Source of the DNA: JBQTII01 sp052387905
Lineage (GTDB): Bacteria; Actinomycetota; Actinomycetes; Sporichthyales; Sporichthyaceae
Length of the DNA stretch: 64,000 bases
Assembly (NCBI GenBank): GCA_052387905.1
Contig: JBQTIR010000037.1
Coordinates: 60,059 to 124,058 of the forward strand
Direction of reading: 5' to 3'
Shown here one piece after another: positions 16,644-24,080 of the stretch. Both the position numbers and the translations under genes were made by a program. The notes under the pieces are model-generated. The model made no database searches. It had not been told where the DNA came from and saw nothing but the letters and a program-made list of their open reading frames with translations. The stretch's first letter is position 1. The number at the start of each line of letters is the position of its first letter.

Positions 16644-16961
16644 TCAGGCGCGGCGCACGACGAGGTCGGCGTAGTCCGGGTTCTCGGAGATCCAGGCCGC
16701 GGTGAACGGGCACCCGGGTATGACCTGCAGGCCGCGGGCGCGCAGGTCGTCGAGCATTCGCCGGGTCAGCAGCCCGCCCAGACCGCGACCGCCCCAGGCC
16801 GGGCTGATCTCGGTGTGGGTGACCACGACGTGGCCCTCGCGGGCGCGGTAGTCCGCGAGCCCGATCCGTACCCCGCCCACGTGGATCTCGTAGCGGCTGC
16901 GCTCGGGAACATCGCGGACCTCGGCCTCGACGTTGACGTCGGCGCTCATGTCGTCGCTCAC
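16644..16961 (-). CDS. GNAT-fold N-acetyltransferase (YjdJ-like)
   Basis: 105 residues, close to the size of the minimal YidJ/YjdJ GNAT family. After a 20-residue leader the core reads YEIHVGGVRIGLADYRAREGHVVVTHTEI, then the acetyl-CoA-binding loop PAWGGRGLGGLLTRRML, and ends IPGCPFTAAWISENPDYADLV, the characteristic C-terminal signature. It would acetylate a small amine or protein; substrate unknown. The GTG start at 16961 overlaps the stop of the upstream lipoprotein gene (GTGA), so it is the last gene of a minus-strand operon. Confidence 0.8.
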   Translation of the reverse strand: MSDDMSADVNVEAEVRDVPERSRYEIHVGGVRIGLADYRAREGHVVVTHTEISPAWGGRGLGGLLTRRMLDDLRARGLQVIPGCPFTAAWISENPDYADLVVRRA

Positions 16962-18232
16962 TCAGTGCTCTGTTCCCCGAGCGGATCTCCCGACGTCGCC
17001 GGGGCGTCCGGGTCGTCCAGGATCCCGGCGAGCGCCTGCGTGTAGCGCGGGACGGCGTTGGAGCCGCCGACGAACGGCGCGGCGGCCGCGCGAGTCAACA
17101 TGCGCGTCCCGACGCCGTCGTCAAAGCCGTTCTCGCAGCCTCCGTAGCGCAGGTAGATCTCGCTGGTTCCACTCGCACTGGTGACCCGCAGCACGATCGC
17201 CTCGGCCCCGCGCAGCACCGGGTCCTCGCACGCGAACTCCGCGTCCGGGCCGGTGCCCTGCGGCGCCGCGGCGATCCCGGACACCGCCGCTGCCGCGGCG
17301 GCGCCAACCAGTTCGACCGAGGACAGCAATCGCGGCACCGGATCGGGCTCAGCCGTCAGCTCCGGCTCCGCCGAATCAAGCGGGTCCGCCGAATCAAGCG
17401 GGTCCGCCGCCTCATCGGCGTCGGGTGCGACCGGTGTGGCGCCGGCGTCGACGGCGAGGTCCGCCGCGGACGACGTGGGCGTCGGGCTCTCCAGCGGCTC
17501 GGACTCGGCCACGGCGGCCGTGGGTGACGGCGTCGGCGTCAGGGTTGGCACCGGCAACCCGAGCTCACGCGCCTCGGCCGCCTCCTCCAGCTCGTCGTCA
17601 CCGCGCGGGTCCGGTGCGTCGAAACCGTAGCGGCACACCGAGACCCTGCTGACGTCGGCGAGGGCATCCACCGCGACGGGTTCGTCCGGGCGCCGTGCCG
17701 GGTCGGCGGTGATCGGGTCGGTGACCGGGCAACCGTGGGTGTCCACCGAGATCTTGCGGATCGAGGAGACGATGTCCTCCGCGACCTCGGCCGGGGCCTG
17801 GACCCGGATCAACACCGCCCCGATCCGCAGCGTGCGCCGGTCCCCTTCGATGCCCTGCGCGACGCCCGGTTCGGAATCGGCGGTGACCATCGAGACGAAG
17901 GCACCGGCGCGTTCGACGAGCGTCGCCGGATCGGGTTCGCCGTCGAGGCTCGGACCCGGGCAGGTCGCCTCGACCGCGATGCCGGGCCGGATCACCAGTG
18001 CGTTGCTGACCGCCGCGTCGGAGATGCACCACTGCCCGGCCGCGACGTCGCCGGTGCCGTGACCCCAACTGGCCGGCACCGCGAGTTCAACATCGCCGAA
18101 GGACTCCCAGCGCACGCCCTCGCCCGCAGCGGTCGGCGTCGGAGCGCCCCGCGGCGGATCGTTGCTGTCGCTGCAGGACGCGCCGAACATCGCCGCGACC
18201 GCCGCAACTGCGAGCGCCGCACCTCGTCTCAC
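16958..18232 (-). CDS. Lipoprotein of the six-cysteine family, copy 3 (with acidic insert)
   Basis: 424 residues. GTG start overlaps the upstream membrane gene by 4 nt. A lipobox-like MFGASC puts the Cys at residue 20. The core opens VRWESFGDVELAVPASW and retains the six cysteines of the paralogues at 11661 and 12686 (QWCIS, ATCPG, HGCPV, SVCRY, FACED, GGCEN). Between the fourth and fifth Cys it carries an insert of roughly 90 residues, Pro/Ser/Thr then Asp/Ala-rich, with a perfect 6-residue tandem repeat (ADPLDS twice, encoded by an 18-bp repeat near 17370-17406). The insert is probably disordered. The start of the core is visibly more diverged than between copies 1 and 2. Confidence 0.7.
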   Translation of the reverse strand: MRRGAALAVAAVAAMFGASCSDSNDPPRGAPTPTAAGEGVRWESFGDVELAVPASWGHGTGDVAAGQWCISDAAVSNALVIRPGIAVEATCPGPSLDGEPDPATLVERAGAFVSMVTADSEPGVAQGIEGDRRTLRIGAVLIRVQAPAEVAEDIVSSIRKISVDTHGCPVTDPITADPARRPDEPVAVDALADVSRVSVCRYGFDAPDPRGDDELEEAAEARELGLPVPTLTPTPSPTAAVAESEPLESPTPTSSAADLAVDAGATPVAPDADEAADPLDSADPLDSAEPELTAEPDPVPRLLSSVELVGAAAAAAVSGIAAAPQGTGPDAEFACEDPVLRGAEAIVLRVTSASGTSEIYLRYGGCENGFDDGVGTRMLTRAAAAPFVGGSNAVPRYTQALAGILDDPDAPATSGDPLGEQSTE

Positions 18233-18654
18233 CGAGCACTCCCTGTCCGCAGGTACCACAGCGCCGCCGGCGGCAGCACCAACGGGATGAAGGCGTACCC
18301 GACCCCGTACAGCGACCACACCGACGCCTCCGGGAACCAGTCCCGTTGGAACAGACTCAACGTGCCCACGATCAGTACCCCCGCCAACTCGACCTGACAC
18401 ACCACCCGCGCCGCCGCGCGCGCCCCCGCCGTGGACATGCGCAGCAGGATCGCCCCGGCGAGGTAGATGACTGCGGCCACCGCGGTCAGTCCGTACGCGA
18501 ACGGCGCCCGCCCCGGGTCTTCGGCCAGCTGCACGCCCGCCCGCCCGGCCGCGGCCAGCGCCAGGATCGTGTAGGCGGCGCCGATCACGGCCAACGGCCC
18601 GGCGCCGCGCAGGGGTGCCCGCTCCTGCTCCGCCACGGGCTCCGTCCCGGTCAT
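18229..18654 (-). CDS. Hypothetical four-helix membrane protein
   Basis: 141 residues. Predicted helices at about 20-40, 53-72, 84-103 and 112-131, with the C-terminal YLRTGSAR basic and likely cytoplasmic. The N-terminal 18 residues are hydrophilic and acidic. The gene lies in an operon with the lipoprotein (4-nt overlap) and follows another membrane gene by 37 nt. Similar small membrane genes occur in actinobacterial envelope clusters, but I recognise no family name. Confidence 0.6.
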   Translation of the reverse strand: MTGTEPVAEQERAPLRGAGPLAVIGAAYTILALAAAGRAGVQLAEDPGRAPFAYGLTAVAAVIYLAGAILLRMSTAGARAAARVVCQVELAGVLIVGTLSLFQRDWFPEASVWSLYGVGYAFIPLVLPPAALWYLRTGSAR

Positions 18655-18691
18655 GGGTGGGCCGCACGGTCAGGCATGACCAAGCGCTCGC

Positions 18692-19150
18692 TCATGCCGG
18701 CGGCCCGCCCTGCCAGGTGACGAACATGCGCTCGACCATCACCACGACGGACAGCGCCCCGACCCCGGCGATGGCGGCGCGCCACTGCTCGGCGTCGCGC
18801 ACCCCCGGGCGTCCGGCGCCGAACTCGATGCCGCCCCGAAACTGCGGGGGGGTAGCCGGACCGCCGCCAGGCGGCGCGAACCCGAGCCGCACCGGCACCC
18901 CGATCAGGACCGGCAGGACCACGATCGAGCCGAGCGCGTAGGCGACGAGGGTGCCCGCGTCGGCCTCGTCACCGGCAAAACCCAGCCCGATCACAGCGGC
19001 GACGGCGTGCCCGATGACGAGGAGTTGCAGGGCCAGCAGGGCCAGCACCTGCGCCCGGCTGAGCGGGCGCCGGCGCACGGCGCTGAACCACACCCAGATC
19101 ATGATCAGCCCCGCCTCCAGCATCACGGCGGAGGTCACGGTGCGGGCCAT
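18692..19150 (-). CDS. Hypothetical four-helix membrane protein, first gene of the envelope operon
   Basis: 152 residues. Helices at about 5-22, 33-57, 69-90 and 122-145; a Gly/Pro-rich loop (FAPPGGGPATPPQFRGG) precedes the last. Start ATG at 19150. The operon order is this gene, a second membrane protein, the six-cysteine lipoprotein and the GNAT. Its promoter must lie in 19151-19250, overlapping the divergent promoter of the small RNA described at 19228. Confidence 0.6.
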   Translation of the reverse strand: MARTVTSAVMLEAGLIMIWVWFSAVRRRPLSRAQVLALLALQLLVIGHAVAAVIGLGFAGDEADAGTLVAYALGSIVVLPVLIGVPVRLGFAPPGGGPATPPQFRGGIEFGAGRPGVRDAEQWRAAIAGVGALSVVVMVERMFVTWQGGPPA

Positions 19151-19188
19151 GAGCCCAACCTACGGCGGCCCGAAAAGTTTTTTCTGCC

Positions 19189-19221
19189 GACCCTCAAGTT
19201 GCCGCCTCGGCTCACCGACAC
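19189..19221 (+). promoter_or_regulatory. Candidate flagellar/WhiG-class sigma promoter (site 1)
   Basis: GACCCTCAAGT (19189-19199), 16 nt, then CGACAC (19216-19221). The identical 11-mer and 6-mer at the same 16-nt spacing occur at 61723-61755. The layout loosely resembles sigma-28/WhiG promoters (TAAA-N15-GCCGATAA), but the match to that consensus is partial. It points towards the C-rich hairpin RNA. Confidence 0.5.
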
Positions 19222-19227
19222 TCCTGT

Positions 19228-19487
19228 TGTCACACCGCGGAACGCCGGTACCGAACCCGGCCAACCAGGGTGATGCGGCCTCCCCAGCCGCGGAAGTCAC
19301 GATGGTCAGTCAGGTAGTCAGGTAGCACCACGCAGGACCGAAGTGCCCCAGGTACCGGCCCCCCAGCCGGTCTGGACACCACAGACCGATCCCCCGGTCG
19401 ACCCACGCACCACCGCCGGCGGCCACCCCTCCGCCTCGCGAAGCAGCACACACCGAATGCCCCGGGCCTCCCCACCCGGGGCTTCGG
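19228..19487 (+). ncRNA. Probable small RNA with five C-rich-loop hairpins
   Basis: Between the candidate promoter and a strong terminator, about 260 nt hold no convincing ORF but a run of short GC stems whose loops are C-rich: 19275-19291 (loop CTCCCCA), 19354-19371 (CCCCCA, extended by an outer CCAG/CTGG stem), 19384-19399 (ATCCCC), 19418-19435 (CCACCCCT) and the terminator (CCTCCCCA). A sixth hairpin at 19244-19261 has loop TACCGAAC. Known actinobacterial sRNAs such as the 6C RNA have two C-rich loops, which can pair with G-rich ribosome-binding sites. This one has five. The ends are estimates. Confidence 0.55.
19453..19487 (+). terminator. Strong terminator hairpin of the C-rich RNA
   Basis: GCCCCGGG (19459-19466) pairs with CCCGGGGC (19475-19482), extended by CCGAA/TTCGG with one bulged T. 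The loop is CCTCCCCA. It is followed by an AT-rich TAATTAA. It could also stop minus-strand transcription coming from asd. Confidence 0.75.
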
Positions 19488-19535
19488 TAATTAACGAGGC
19501 GGCAGCGGTCCTGCCCGGACTCCTCTACGCAGGGG

Positions 19536-19727
19536 TCAGGACGCGCGCCCGCGCGTGCGCCCGGCGTAGCGCTCCGCACGCTCGGCAGCCAGCCGGACGT
19601 GGGGATCGTTGCGGCCGGTCAACTGCGGTGGGCCGAAAATGTGGAAGGCGAAGCGCCTGAACCGGTAGCCCACCCGCCAGGGAACGTCCTCGAACCAGCG
19701 CGGTCGGTACGGCGTCAGGTCATTCAT
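19536..19727 (-). CDS. Small basic protein encoded downstream of asd
   Basis: 63 residues. The ATG at 19727 follows a GGGTGAGG ribosome-binding site. The sequence is rich in aromatic and basic residues (WFEDVPWRVGYRFRRFAFHIFGPPQL, then RNDPHVRLAAERAER), and such periodicity is unlikely by chance. It ends in an Arg-rich tail. It lies 50 nt after asd on the same strand and may be co-transcribed. I do not recognise the family. Confidence 0.55.
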   Translation of the reverse strand: MNDLTPYRPRWFEDVPWRVGYRFRRFAFHIFGPPQLTGRNDPHVRLAAERAERYAGRTRGRAS

Positions 19728-19777
19728 GACCAGTGCAACCTCACCCGGCGCGGCGACCTTCCCGCCGCGGGTGTGAG

Positions 19778-20830
19778 TCAGGACGCGGTGAACTCGCCGG
19801 CGAGGAGCTCGGCGATCTGCGCGGTGTTCAGGGCGGCTCCCTTGCGCAGGTTGTCCCCGCAGATGAACAGGTCCAGCGAGCGCGGGTCGTCGATCGCGCG
19901 GCGGATGCGTCCGACCCAGGTGGGGTCGGTGCCGACGACGTCGGCCGGGGTCGGGAACTCCCCGTTGGCCGGATCGTCCACGAGCACCACACCGGGGGCA
20001 TCGCGCAGGATCGCCTGGGCGCGGCCGACCTCGACCTGGTGCTGGAACGTCGCGTGGACGGCGAGGGAGTGCGTGGTGATCACCGGGACGCGGACGCAGG
20101 TCGCCGAGACTCGCAGGTCGGGCAGACCGAGAATTTTGCGGGACTCGTTGCGGACCTTGAGCTCCTCGGAGGACCAGCCGTCCTCCTTCAGCGAGCCGGC
20201 CCACGGGATGACGTTGAGCGCCAGCGGCGCGGGGAACGGCCCGAAGTCGCCGATCGCGCGGCGTACGTCACCGGCGTGGGTACCGATCGTCGCGGAGCCG
20301 GCGACCTTGGCCAGCTGCTCGCGCAGGGTGTCGATGCCGGGCTGGCCGGCGCCCGAGGCCGCCTGGTAGGAGGCGACGACGAGGGCTTCGAGGTTGTACT
20401 CCGCGTGCAGCGCACCCATCGCGACGATCATCGACAACGTCGTGCAGTTGGGGTTGGAGATGATCCCCTTCGGCCGCTTGCGCGCGGCCGCGGGATTGAC
20501 CTCCGGCACCACGAGCGGGACGTCAGGGTCCATCCGGAAAGCGCCGGAATTGTCGACGGCGATCGCGCCGCGCGAGACCGCGATCGGCGCCCACTCGGCG
20601 CTGATCTCGTCGGGGACGTCGAACATCGCCACGTCGACGCCGTCGAAGCACTCCGCCGACAGCGCGATGACCTCGACCTCCTCGCCGCGCACGAGCAACT
20701 TCTTGCCCGCCGAGCGGGCCGAGGCGATCAGGCGGATCTCCCCCCACACGTCCTCGCGGGTGGACAGCAGCTCCAACATGACGGTGCCGACCGCGCCGGT
20801 CGCGCCGACCACCGCGAGAGTGGGCTTCAT
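19778..20830 (-). CDS. asd: Aspartate-semialdehyde dehydrogenase
   Basis: 350 residues. Reduces aspartyl phosphate to aspartate semialdehyde with NADPH, the branch point to lysine/diaminopimelate, threonine and methionine. NADP-binding VVGATGAVG starts at residue 7; the catalytic Cys is residue 129 in SNPNCTTLS; the active-site His lies in TIGTHAGDVRRA or the later VITTHSLAVH. Length is normal for actinobacteria. Its start overlaps the aspartokinase stop by 4 nt, so both are in one operon (lysC-asd). Confidence 0.95.
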   Translation of the reverse strand: MKPTLAVVGATGAVGTVMLELLSTREDVWGEIRLIASARSAGKKLLVRGEEVEVIALSAECFDGVDVAMFDVPDEISAEWAPIAVSRGAIAVDNSGAFRMDPDVPLVVPEVNPAAARKRPKGIISNPNCTTLSMIVAMGALHAEYNLEALVVASYQAASGAGQPGIDTLREQLAKVAGSATIGTHAGDVRRAIGDFGPFPAPLALNVIPWAGSLKEDGWSSEELKVRNESRKILGLPDLRVSATCVRVPVITTHSLAVHATFQHQVEVGRAQAILRDAPGVVLVDDPANGEFPTPADVVGTDPTWVGRIRRAIDDPRSLDLFICGDNLRKGAALNTAQIAELLAGEFTAS

Positions 20831-21351
20831 CGTCCAGTACCTCCGTAGACGATCGCGCCGCCACCGTCGGGATCGTCGAGTTCGAAGGCCGTGTGCACGG
20901 CCTGCACCGCAGTATTGACGTCGTCCTCGCGCACGACCACCGAGATGCGGATTTCCGAGGTCGAGATCATCTCGATGTTGACCCCGGCCTCGGCGAGGGC
21001 GGCGAAGAACTTCGCCGAGACGCCCGGGTGCGAGCGCATCCCGGCCCCAATCAGGGAGACCTTCCCGATCTGGTCGTCGTAGCGCAGCGACTCGAAGCCG
21101 ATCTCGGCCTGGATCTTCTCCAGCGCTTGCACAGCTTTGGCCCCGTCGGTGCGCGGGGCGGTGAAGGAGATGTCGGTGCGGCCCGTCGCCGCGCCCGAGA
21201 CGTTCTGCACGATCATGTCGATGTTGACCCCGGAGCCGGCGACCGTGGAGAAGATCGCGGCGGCCTGACCCGGCTTGTCGGGCACGCCGACGACCGTCAC
21301 CTTGGCCTCGCTGCGGTCGTGTGCGACCCCGGCGATGATCGGGTCCTCCAT
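20827..21351 (-). CDS. Internal in-frame start: aspartokinase beta subunit
   Basis: An ATG inside lysC with AAGGGA 7 nt upstream would give a 174-residue ACT-domain protein starting MEDPIIAGV. In Corynebacterium and mycobacteria the beta subunit of the alpha2-beta2 aspartokinase begins at the equivalent point (MEEAVLTGV), translated from an internal site. The matching position and Shine-Dalgarno make the same expression likely here. Confidence 0.7.
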   Translation of the reverse strand: MEDPIIAGVAHDRSEAKVTVVGVPDKPGQAAAIFSTVAGSGVNIDMIVQNVSGAATGRTDISFTAPRTDGAKAVQALEKIQAEIGFESLRYDDQIGKVSLIGAGMRSHPGVSAKFFAALAEAGVNIEMISTSEIRISVVVREDDVNTAVQAVHTAFELDDPDGGGAIVYGGTGR

Positions 21352-22113
21352 GTCGTTCCCTTCTGACGGTGCGTGCGTGCCTTCGGCGACGACCCAGGTA
21401 CCGACGCGGTGGCTGAACGAGGACCGCACGTGGATCGGGAGGTGGAAGCGCCGGGCGTACTCCACGCAGCGCAGGTGCAACACCTTGGCGCCGGAGGCGG
21501 CCATCTCCAGCATCTCCTCGTAGGTGATGGTGGGCAGGCGACGGGCGGCCGGCACGATGCGCGGGTCGGCGGAGAAGACCCCGTCGACGTCGGTGTAGAT
21601 CTCGCAGACCTCGGCCTGTAGCGCCGCGGCCAGTGCGACCGCGGTCGTGTCCGAGCCGCCGCGGCCGAGCGTGGTGATGTCCTTGGTGCCCTGGGAGACG
21701 CCCTGAAATCCGGCGACGATCGCGATCGCGCCGTCGGCCAGCGCACTGGAGATCCGGCCCGGAGTGACGTCGATGATCCTGGCCTTGCCGTGCTCGGCGT
21801 CGGTGATGACGCCCGCCTGGCTGCCGGTGAACGAGCGTGCTTCGTGGCCCAGGTTGGCGATCGCCATCGCCAGCACCGCCATCGAGATCCGCTCGCCGGC
21901 GGTGAGCAGCATGTCCAGCTCACGGGCCGGCGGGACCGGCGAGACCTGGTTGGCCAACTCGATCAGGTCGTCGGTGGTGTCCCCCATGGCCGAGACCACG
22001 ACGACGACGTCGTTGCCGGCCTGACGGGTCTCCACGATCCGCTTGGCGACCCGCTTGACCGACTCGGCGTCGGCGACCGAGGAGCCGCCGTACTTCTGCA
22101 CGATCAGACCCAT
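20827..22113 (-). CDS. lysC: Aspartokinase, alpha-subunit reading (lysine-sensitive type)
   Basis: 428 residues. Phosphorylates aspartate. N-terminal kinase domain starts VQKYGGSSVADAESVKRVA and includes FQGVSQGTKDITTLGRGGSDTTA; two ACT domains follow (VTVVGVPDKPGQAAAIF and KVSLIGAGMRSHPGVSAKFF). In actinobacteria this type is feedback-inhibited by lysine plus threonine through the ACT domains. ATG at 22113 preceded by GGGGGAGG. The gene very probably also encodes the beta subunit from an internal start at 21351 (separate entry). Confidence 0.95.
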   Translation of the reverse strand: MGLIVQKYGGSSVADAESVKRVAKRIVETRQAGNDVVVVVSAMGDTTDDLIELANQVSPVPPARELDMLLTAGERISMAVLAMAIANLGHEARSFTGSQAGVITDAEHGKARIIDVTPGRISSALADGAIAIVAGFQGVSQGTKDITTLGRGGSDTTAVALAAALQAEVCEIYTDVDGVFSADPRIVPAARRLPTITYEEMLEMAASGAKVLHLRCVEYARRFHLPIHVRSSFSHRVGTWVVAEGTHAPSEGNDMEDPIIAGVAHDRSEAKVTVVGVPDKPGQAAAIFSTVAGSGVNIDMIVQNVSGAATGRTDISFTAPRTDGAKAVQALEKIQAEIGFESLRYDDQIGKVSLIGAGMRSHPGVSAKFFAALAEAGVNIEMISTSEIRISVVVREDDVNTAVQAVHTAFELDDPDGGGAIVYGGTGR

Positions 22114-22323
22114 CGCGTTACCTCCCCCTCGCCGTCGGAACGCCCGGTGTCCGACCGGCAATTCTAGTGTGCGCGCACGCGCGGGGTTGCCCGGTGCACG
22201 CCAGCGAGTGACGCGAGCGAGCGCGGAGCGTGAACGAGCAGCACGCACGCTCTGGTCGCAGGCACGACATAGGCTCACCCAGATGGGTCCTGCCGCATGG
22301 CCCCCTGCTCGCAAGGAGTGCGT

Positions 22324-22713
22324 ATGAGCGCCGGAATGCCCGACATGGGCGCACTGCTCGCCCAGGCTCAGCAGATGCAGGCCCAGCTCGCTGCCGCCCA
22401 GGCCGAGCTCGCGAACACGGTCGTCACAGGCAGCGCCGGTGGTGGCCTGGTCAAGGCCAGCGTGTCCGGATCGGGCGAACTCGTCGCCCTGGAGATTTCG
22501 CCGGAAGCGGTGGACCCCACCGACACCGAGACCCTCGCCGATCTCGTGCTGGCGGCGGTGCGGGACGCGCACCGCGCCATGGCCGCGGCGCAGGAGCAGG
22601 CGATGGGCTCGATGGTCGGGGGCCTCGGCGACCTGGCTGCCGGCCTCGGGCTCGGCGGCGCCATGGGTGGTTTGCCCGGTGGTGGCGGCCCCGGGTTGCC
22701 GGCCGGGCAGTAG
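22324..22713 (+). CDS. ybaB: YbaB/EbfC family nucleoid-associated protein
   Basis: 129 residues. Start at 22324 with AAGGAG 6 nt upstream. Pattern MGALLAQAQQMQAQLAAAQAELA forms the long N-terminal helix; LVKASVSGSGELVALEISPEAV is the central sheet; a Gly-rich C-terminal tail (GLGGAMGGLPGGGG) is typical of actinobacterial members. It binds DNA as a dimer. It is encoded directly before recR, as in most bacteria, supporting the assignment. Confidence 0.92.
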   Translation: MSAGMPDMGALLAQAQQMQAQLAAAQAELANTVVTGSAGGGLVKASVSGSGELVALEISPEAVDPTDTETLADLVLAAVRDAHRAMAAAQEQAMGSMVGGLGDLAAGLGLGGAMGGLPGGGGPGLPAGQ

Positions 22714-22720
22714 GGACACC

Positions 22721-23320
22721 GTGTACGACGGGATCATTCAGGACCTCATCGAAGAACTGGGCCGCCTGCCCGGCGTCGGCCCCAAGAGCGCGCAGCGCAT
22801 CGCCTTCCACCTGCTCGCCGCCGACCCGGTCGAGGTCCGGCGCCTGGTGAGCGCGATCGCGACGGTGAAGGAGAAGGTGCGCTTCTGCGAGGTGTGCGCC
22901 AACGTCACCGAGGACCCCCGCTGCCGGATCTGCCGCGACCCGCGCCGGGACCCGACGGTGATCTGTGTGGTCGAGGAGGCGAAGGACGTCGTCGCCATCG
23001 AGCGCACCCGAGAGTTCCGCGGCCGCTATCACGTACTCGGCGGGGCGATCTCGCCGATGGACAACGTCGGCCCGGACGACCTGCGGGTGCGCGAGTTGAT
23101 GGCGCGCCTGGCCGACGGCACCGTCACCGAGCTGATCCTGGCGACCGACCCCAACCTGGAGGGCGAGGCGACCGCGACCTACCTGGCGCGGATGCTCAAG
23201 CCGCTCGGGCTCAAGGTGACCCGCCCGGCCAGCGGCCTGCCTGTCGGCGGTGACCTGGAGTACGCCGACGAAGTCACCCTCGGCCGGGCCTTCGAAGGAC
23301 GCCGCAGCGTCGATGTGTGA
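22721..23320 (+). CDS. recR: Recombination mediator protein RecR
   Basis: 199 residues. Works with RecF/RecO in loading RecA at gaps. Visible: N-terminal helix-hairpin-helix LPGVGPKSAQRIAFHLL, Cys4 zinc site at residues 56, 59, 68 and 71 (CEVC...CRIC), and Toprim domain VEEAKDVVAIERT ... LATDPNLEGEATA. GTG start 7 nt after the ybaB stop; the pair forms an operon. Length is canonical. Confidence 0.95.
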   Translation: MYDGIIQDLIEELGRLPGVGPKSAQRIAFHLLAADPVEVRRLVSAIATVKEKVRFCEVCANVTEDPRCRICRDPRRDPTVICVVEEAKDVVAIERTREFRGRYHVLGGAISPMDNVGPDDLRVRELMARLADGTVTELILATDPNLEGEATATYLARMLKPLGLKVTRPASGLPVGGDLEYADEVTLGRAFEGRRSVDV

Positions 23321-23340
23321 GGCTGTGACCCGAGAGGATG

Positions 23341-23388
23341 CTTGCGTCCGAAGCAACGGTCGCTATTGCAGCCGATCCTTCGGACGTT
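23341..23388. repeat. Cruciform repeat RptC, copy 1
   Basis: Perfect 9-bp stem CGTCCGAAG (23345-23353) with CTTCGGACG (23378-23386). The 24-nt loop contains ACGGTCGCTATTGC, shared with the copies at 24015 and 51709. It lies between recR and the DUF5063 gene. Confidence 0.75.
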
Positions 23389-23434
23389 GCGCAGAGGAGC
23401 ACCGCCGACCGCAGCAGTGAAGAGGTGGACCCCC

Positions 23435-24001
23435 ATGACTGAGGACCCGTCGAACTTTGCGACGCAGATTGCCGATCAGGTCGAGGGATTCCTGATCGCC
23501 CTGCGTGAGGTCGCGCGGGTGGCCCGGCCCGCGGAGGCCGTGCCGATGCTGCTGCTGGCGACCTCGCAGCTGCTGCTGGCCGGTGGGCGCCTGGGCGCCC
23601 TGGAGGACGTCACGCTGGACGAGCAGTTCGAGCCCGACGCCGGCGCCGACCCCGACCTCGACGAGTTGCGCGTGGCCCTGGCCGCGCTGCTGGACCCGAT
23701 CGACGAATACACCGAGGTCTTCGACCCGTACGAGCCGGCGCCCGACCTGATGATCTGCCGCATCTCCGACGATCTCACCGACGTCGCCGCCGCGCTGCTG
23801 CACGGCCTGCAGCACTACAAGGCCGGACGCGAGACCGAGGCGTTGTGGTGGTGGCAGTTCTCCTACGTCGGGTCCTGGGGCATGTCCGCCTCGACGACCC
23901 TGCGCGCGCTGCAGAGCGTGCTGGCCCACGACCGCCTCGACGTCAGCACCGGAGACACTGCCCTGCTGCAGGCCCTGGACCCGGCCAACGCTCGCAGCTG
24001 A
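23435..24001 (+). CDS. DUF5063 domain protein
   Basis: 188 residues covering one domain: N-terminal helix FATQIADQVEGFLIALREVARV, an acidic middle and a C-terminal VAAALLHGLQHYKAGRETEALWWWQFSYVGSWGMSASTTLRAL, which is characteristic. Members commonly follow recR in actinobacteria; function is unknown. The ATG at 23435 has AGAGG about 9 nt upstream. It is flanked on both sides by RptC cruciform repeats. Confidence 0.8.
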   Translation: MTEDPSNFATQIADQVEGFLIALREVARVARPAEAVPMLLLATSQLLLAGGRLGALEDVTLDEQFEPDAGADPDLDELRVALAALLDPIDEYTEVFDPYEPAPDLMICRISDDLTDVAAALLHGLQHYKAGRETEALWWWQFSYVGSWGMSASTTLRALQSVLAHDRLDVSTGDTALLQALDPANARS

Positions 24002-24014
24002 GGGCGACCTCGTT

Positions 24015-24058
24015 GCGTCAGCGAGAACGGTGGCTATAGCGATCGCTTTCGCTGACAC
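24015..24058. repeat. Cruciform repeat RptC, copy 2
   Basis: Stem GTCAGCGA (24017-24024) with TCGCTGAC (24049-24056); loop ACGGTGGCTATAGCGATCG centred on palindrome GCTATAGC (24033-24040). Both stem strands differ from copy 1 in a compensating way while the loop is conserved. It lies between the convergent DUF5063 and dnaX genes. Confidence 0.75.
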
Positions 24059-24080
24059 AAAGGCGCCCGATCGGTGCCGA

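Noticed and set aside
19228..19380. A c-di-AMP (ydaO-type) riboswitch reading of the 19.2 kb structure
   Set aside because: CCGAACCCGGCCAACC looked suggestive, but the rest of the consensus is absent, no wall-hydrolase gene follows, and the repeated C-rich loops explain the region better.
19343..19660. A 105-codon plus-strand ORF inside the C-rich RNA region
   Set aside because: Pro/Arg-rich product with no ribosome site; it runs through the terminator hairpin and into the antisense of the small gene at 19536.
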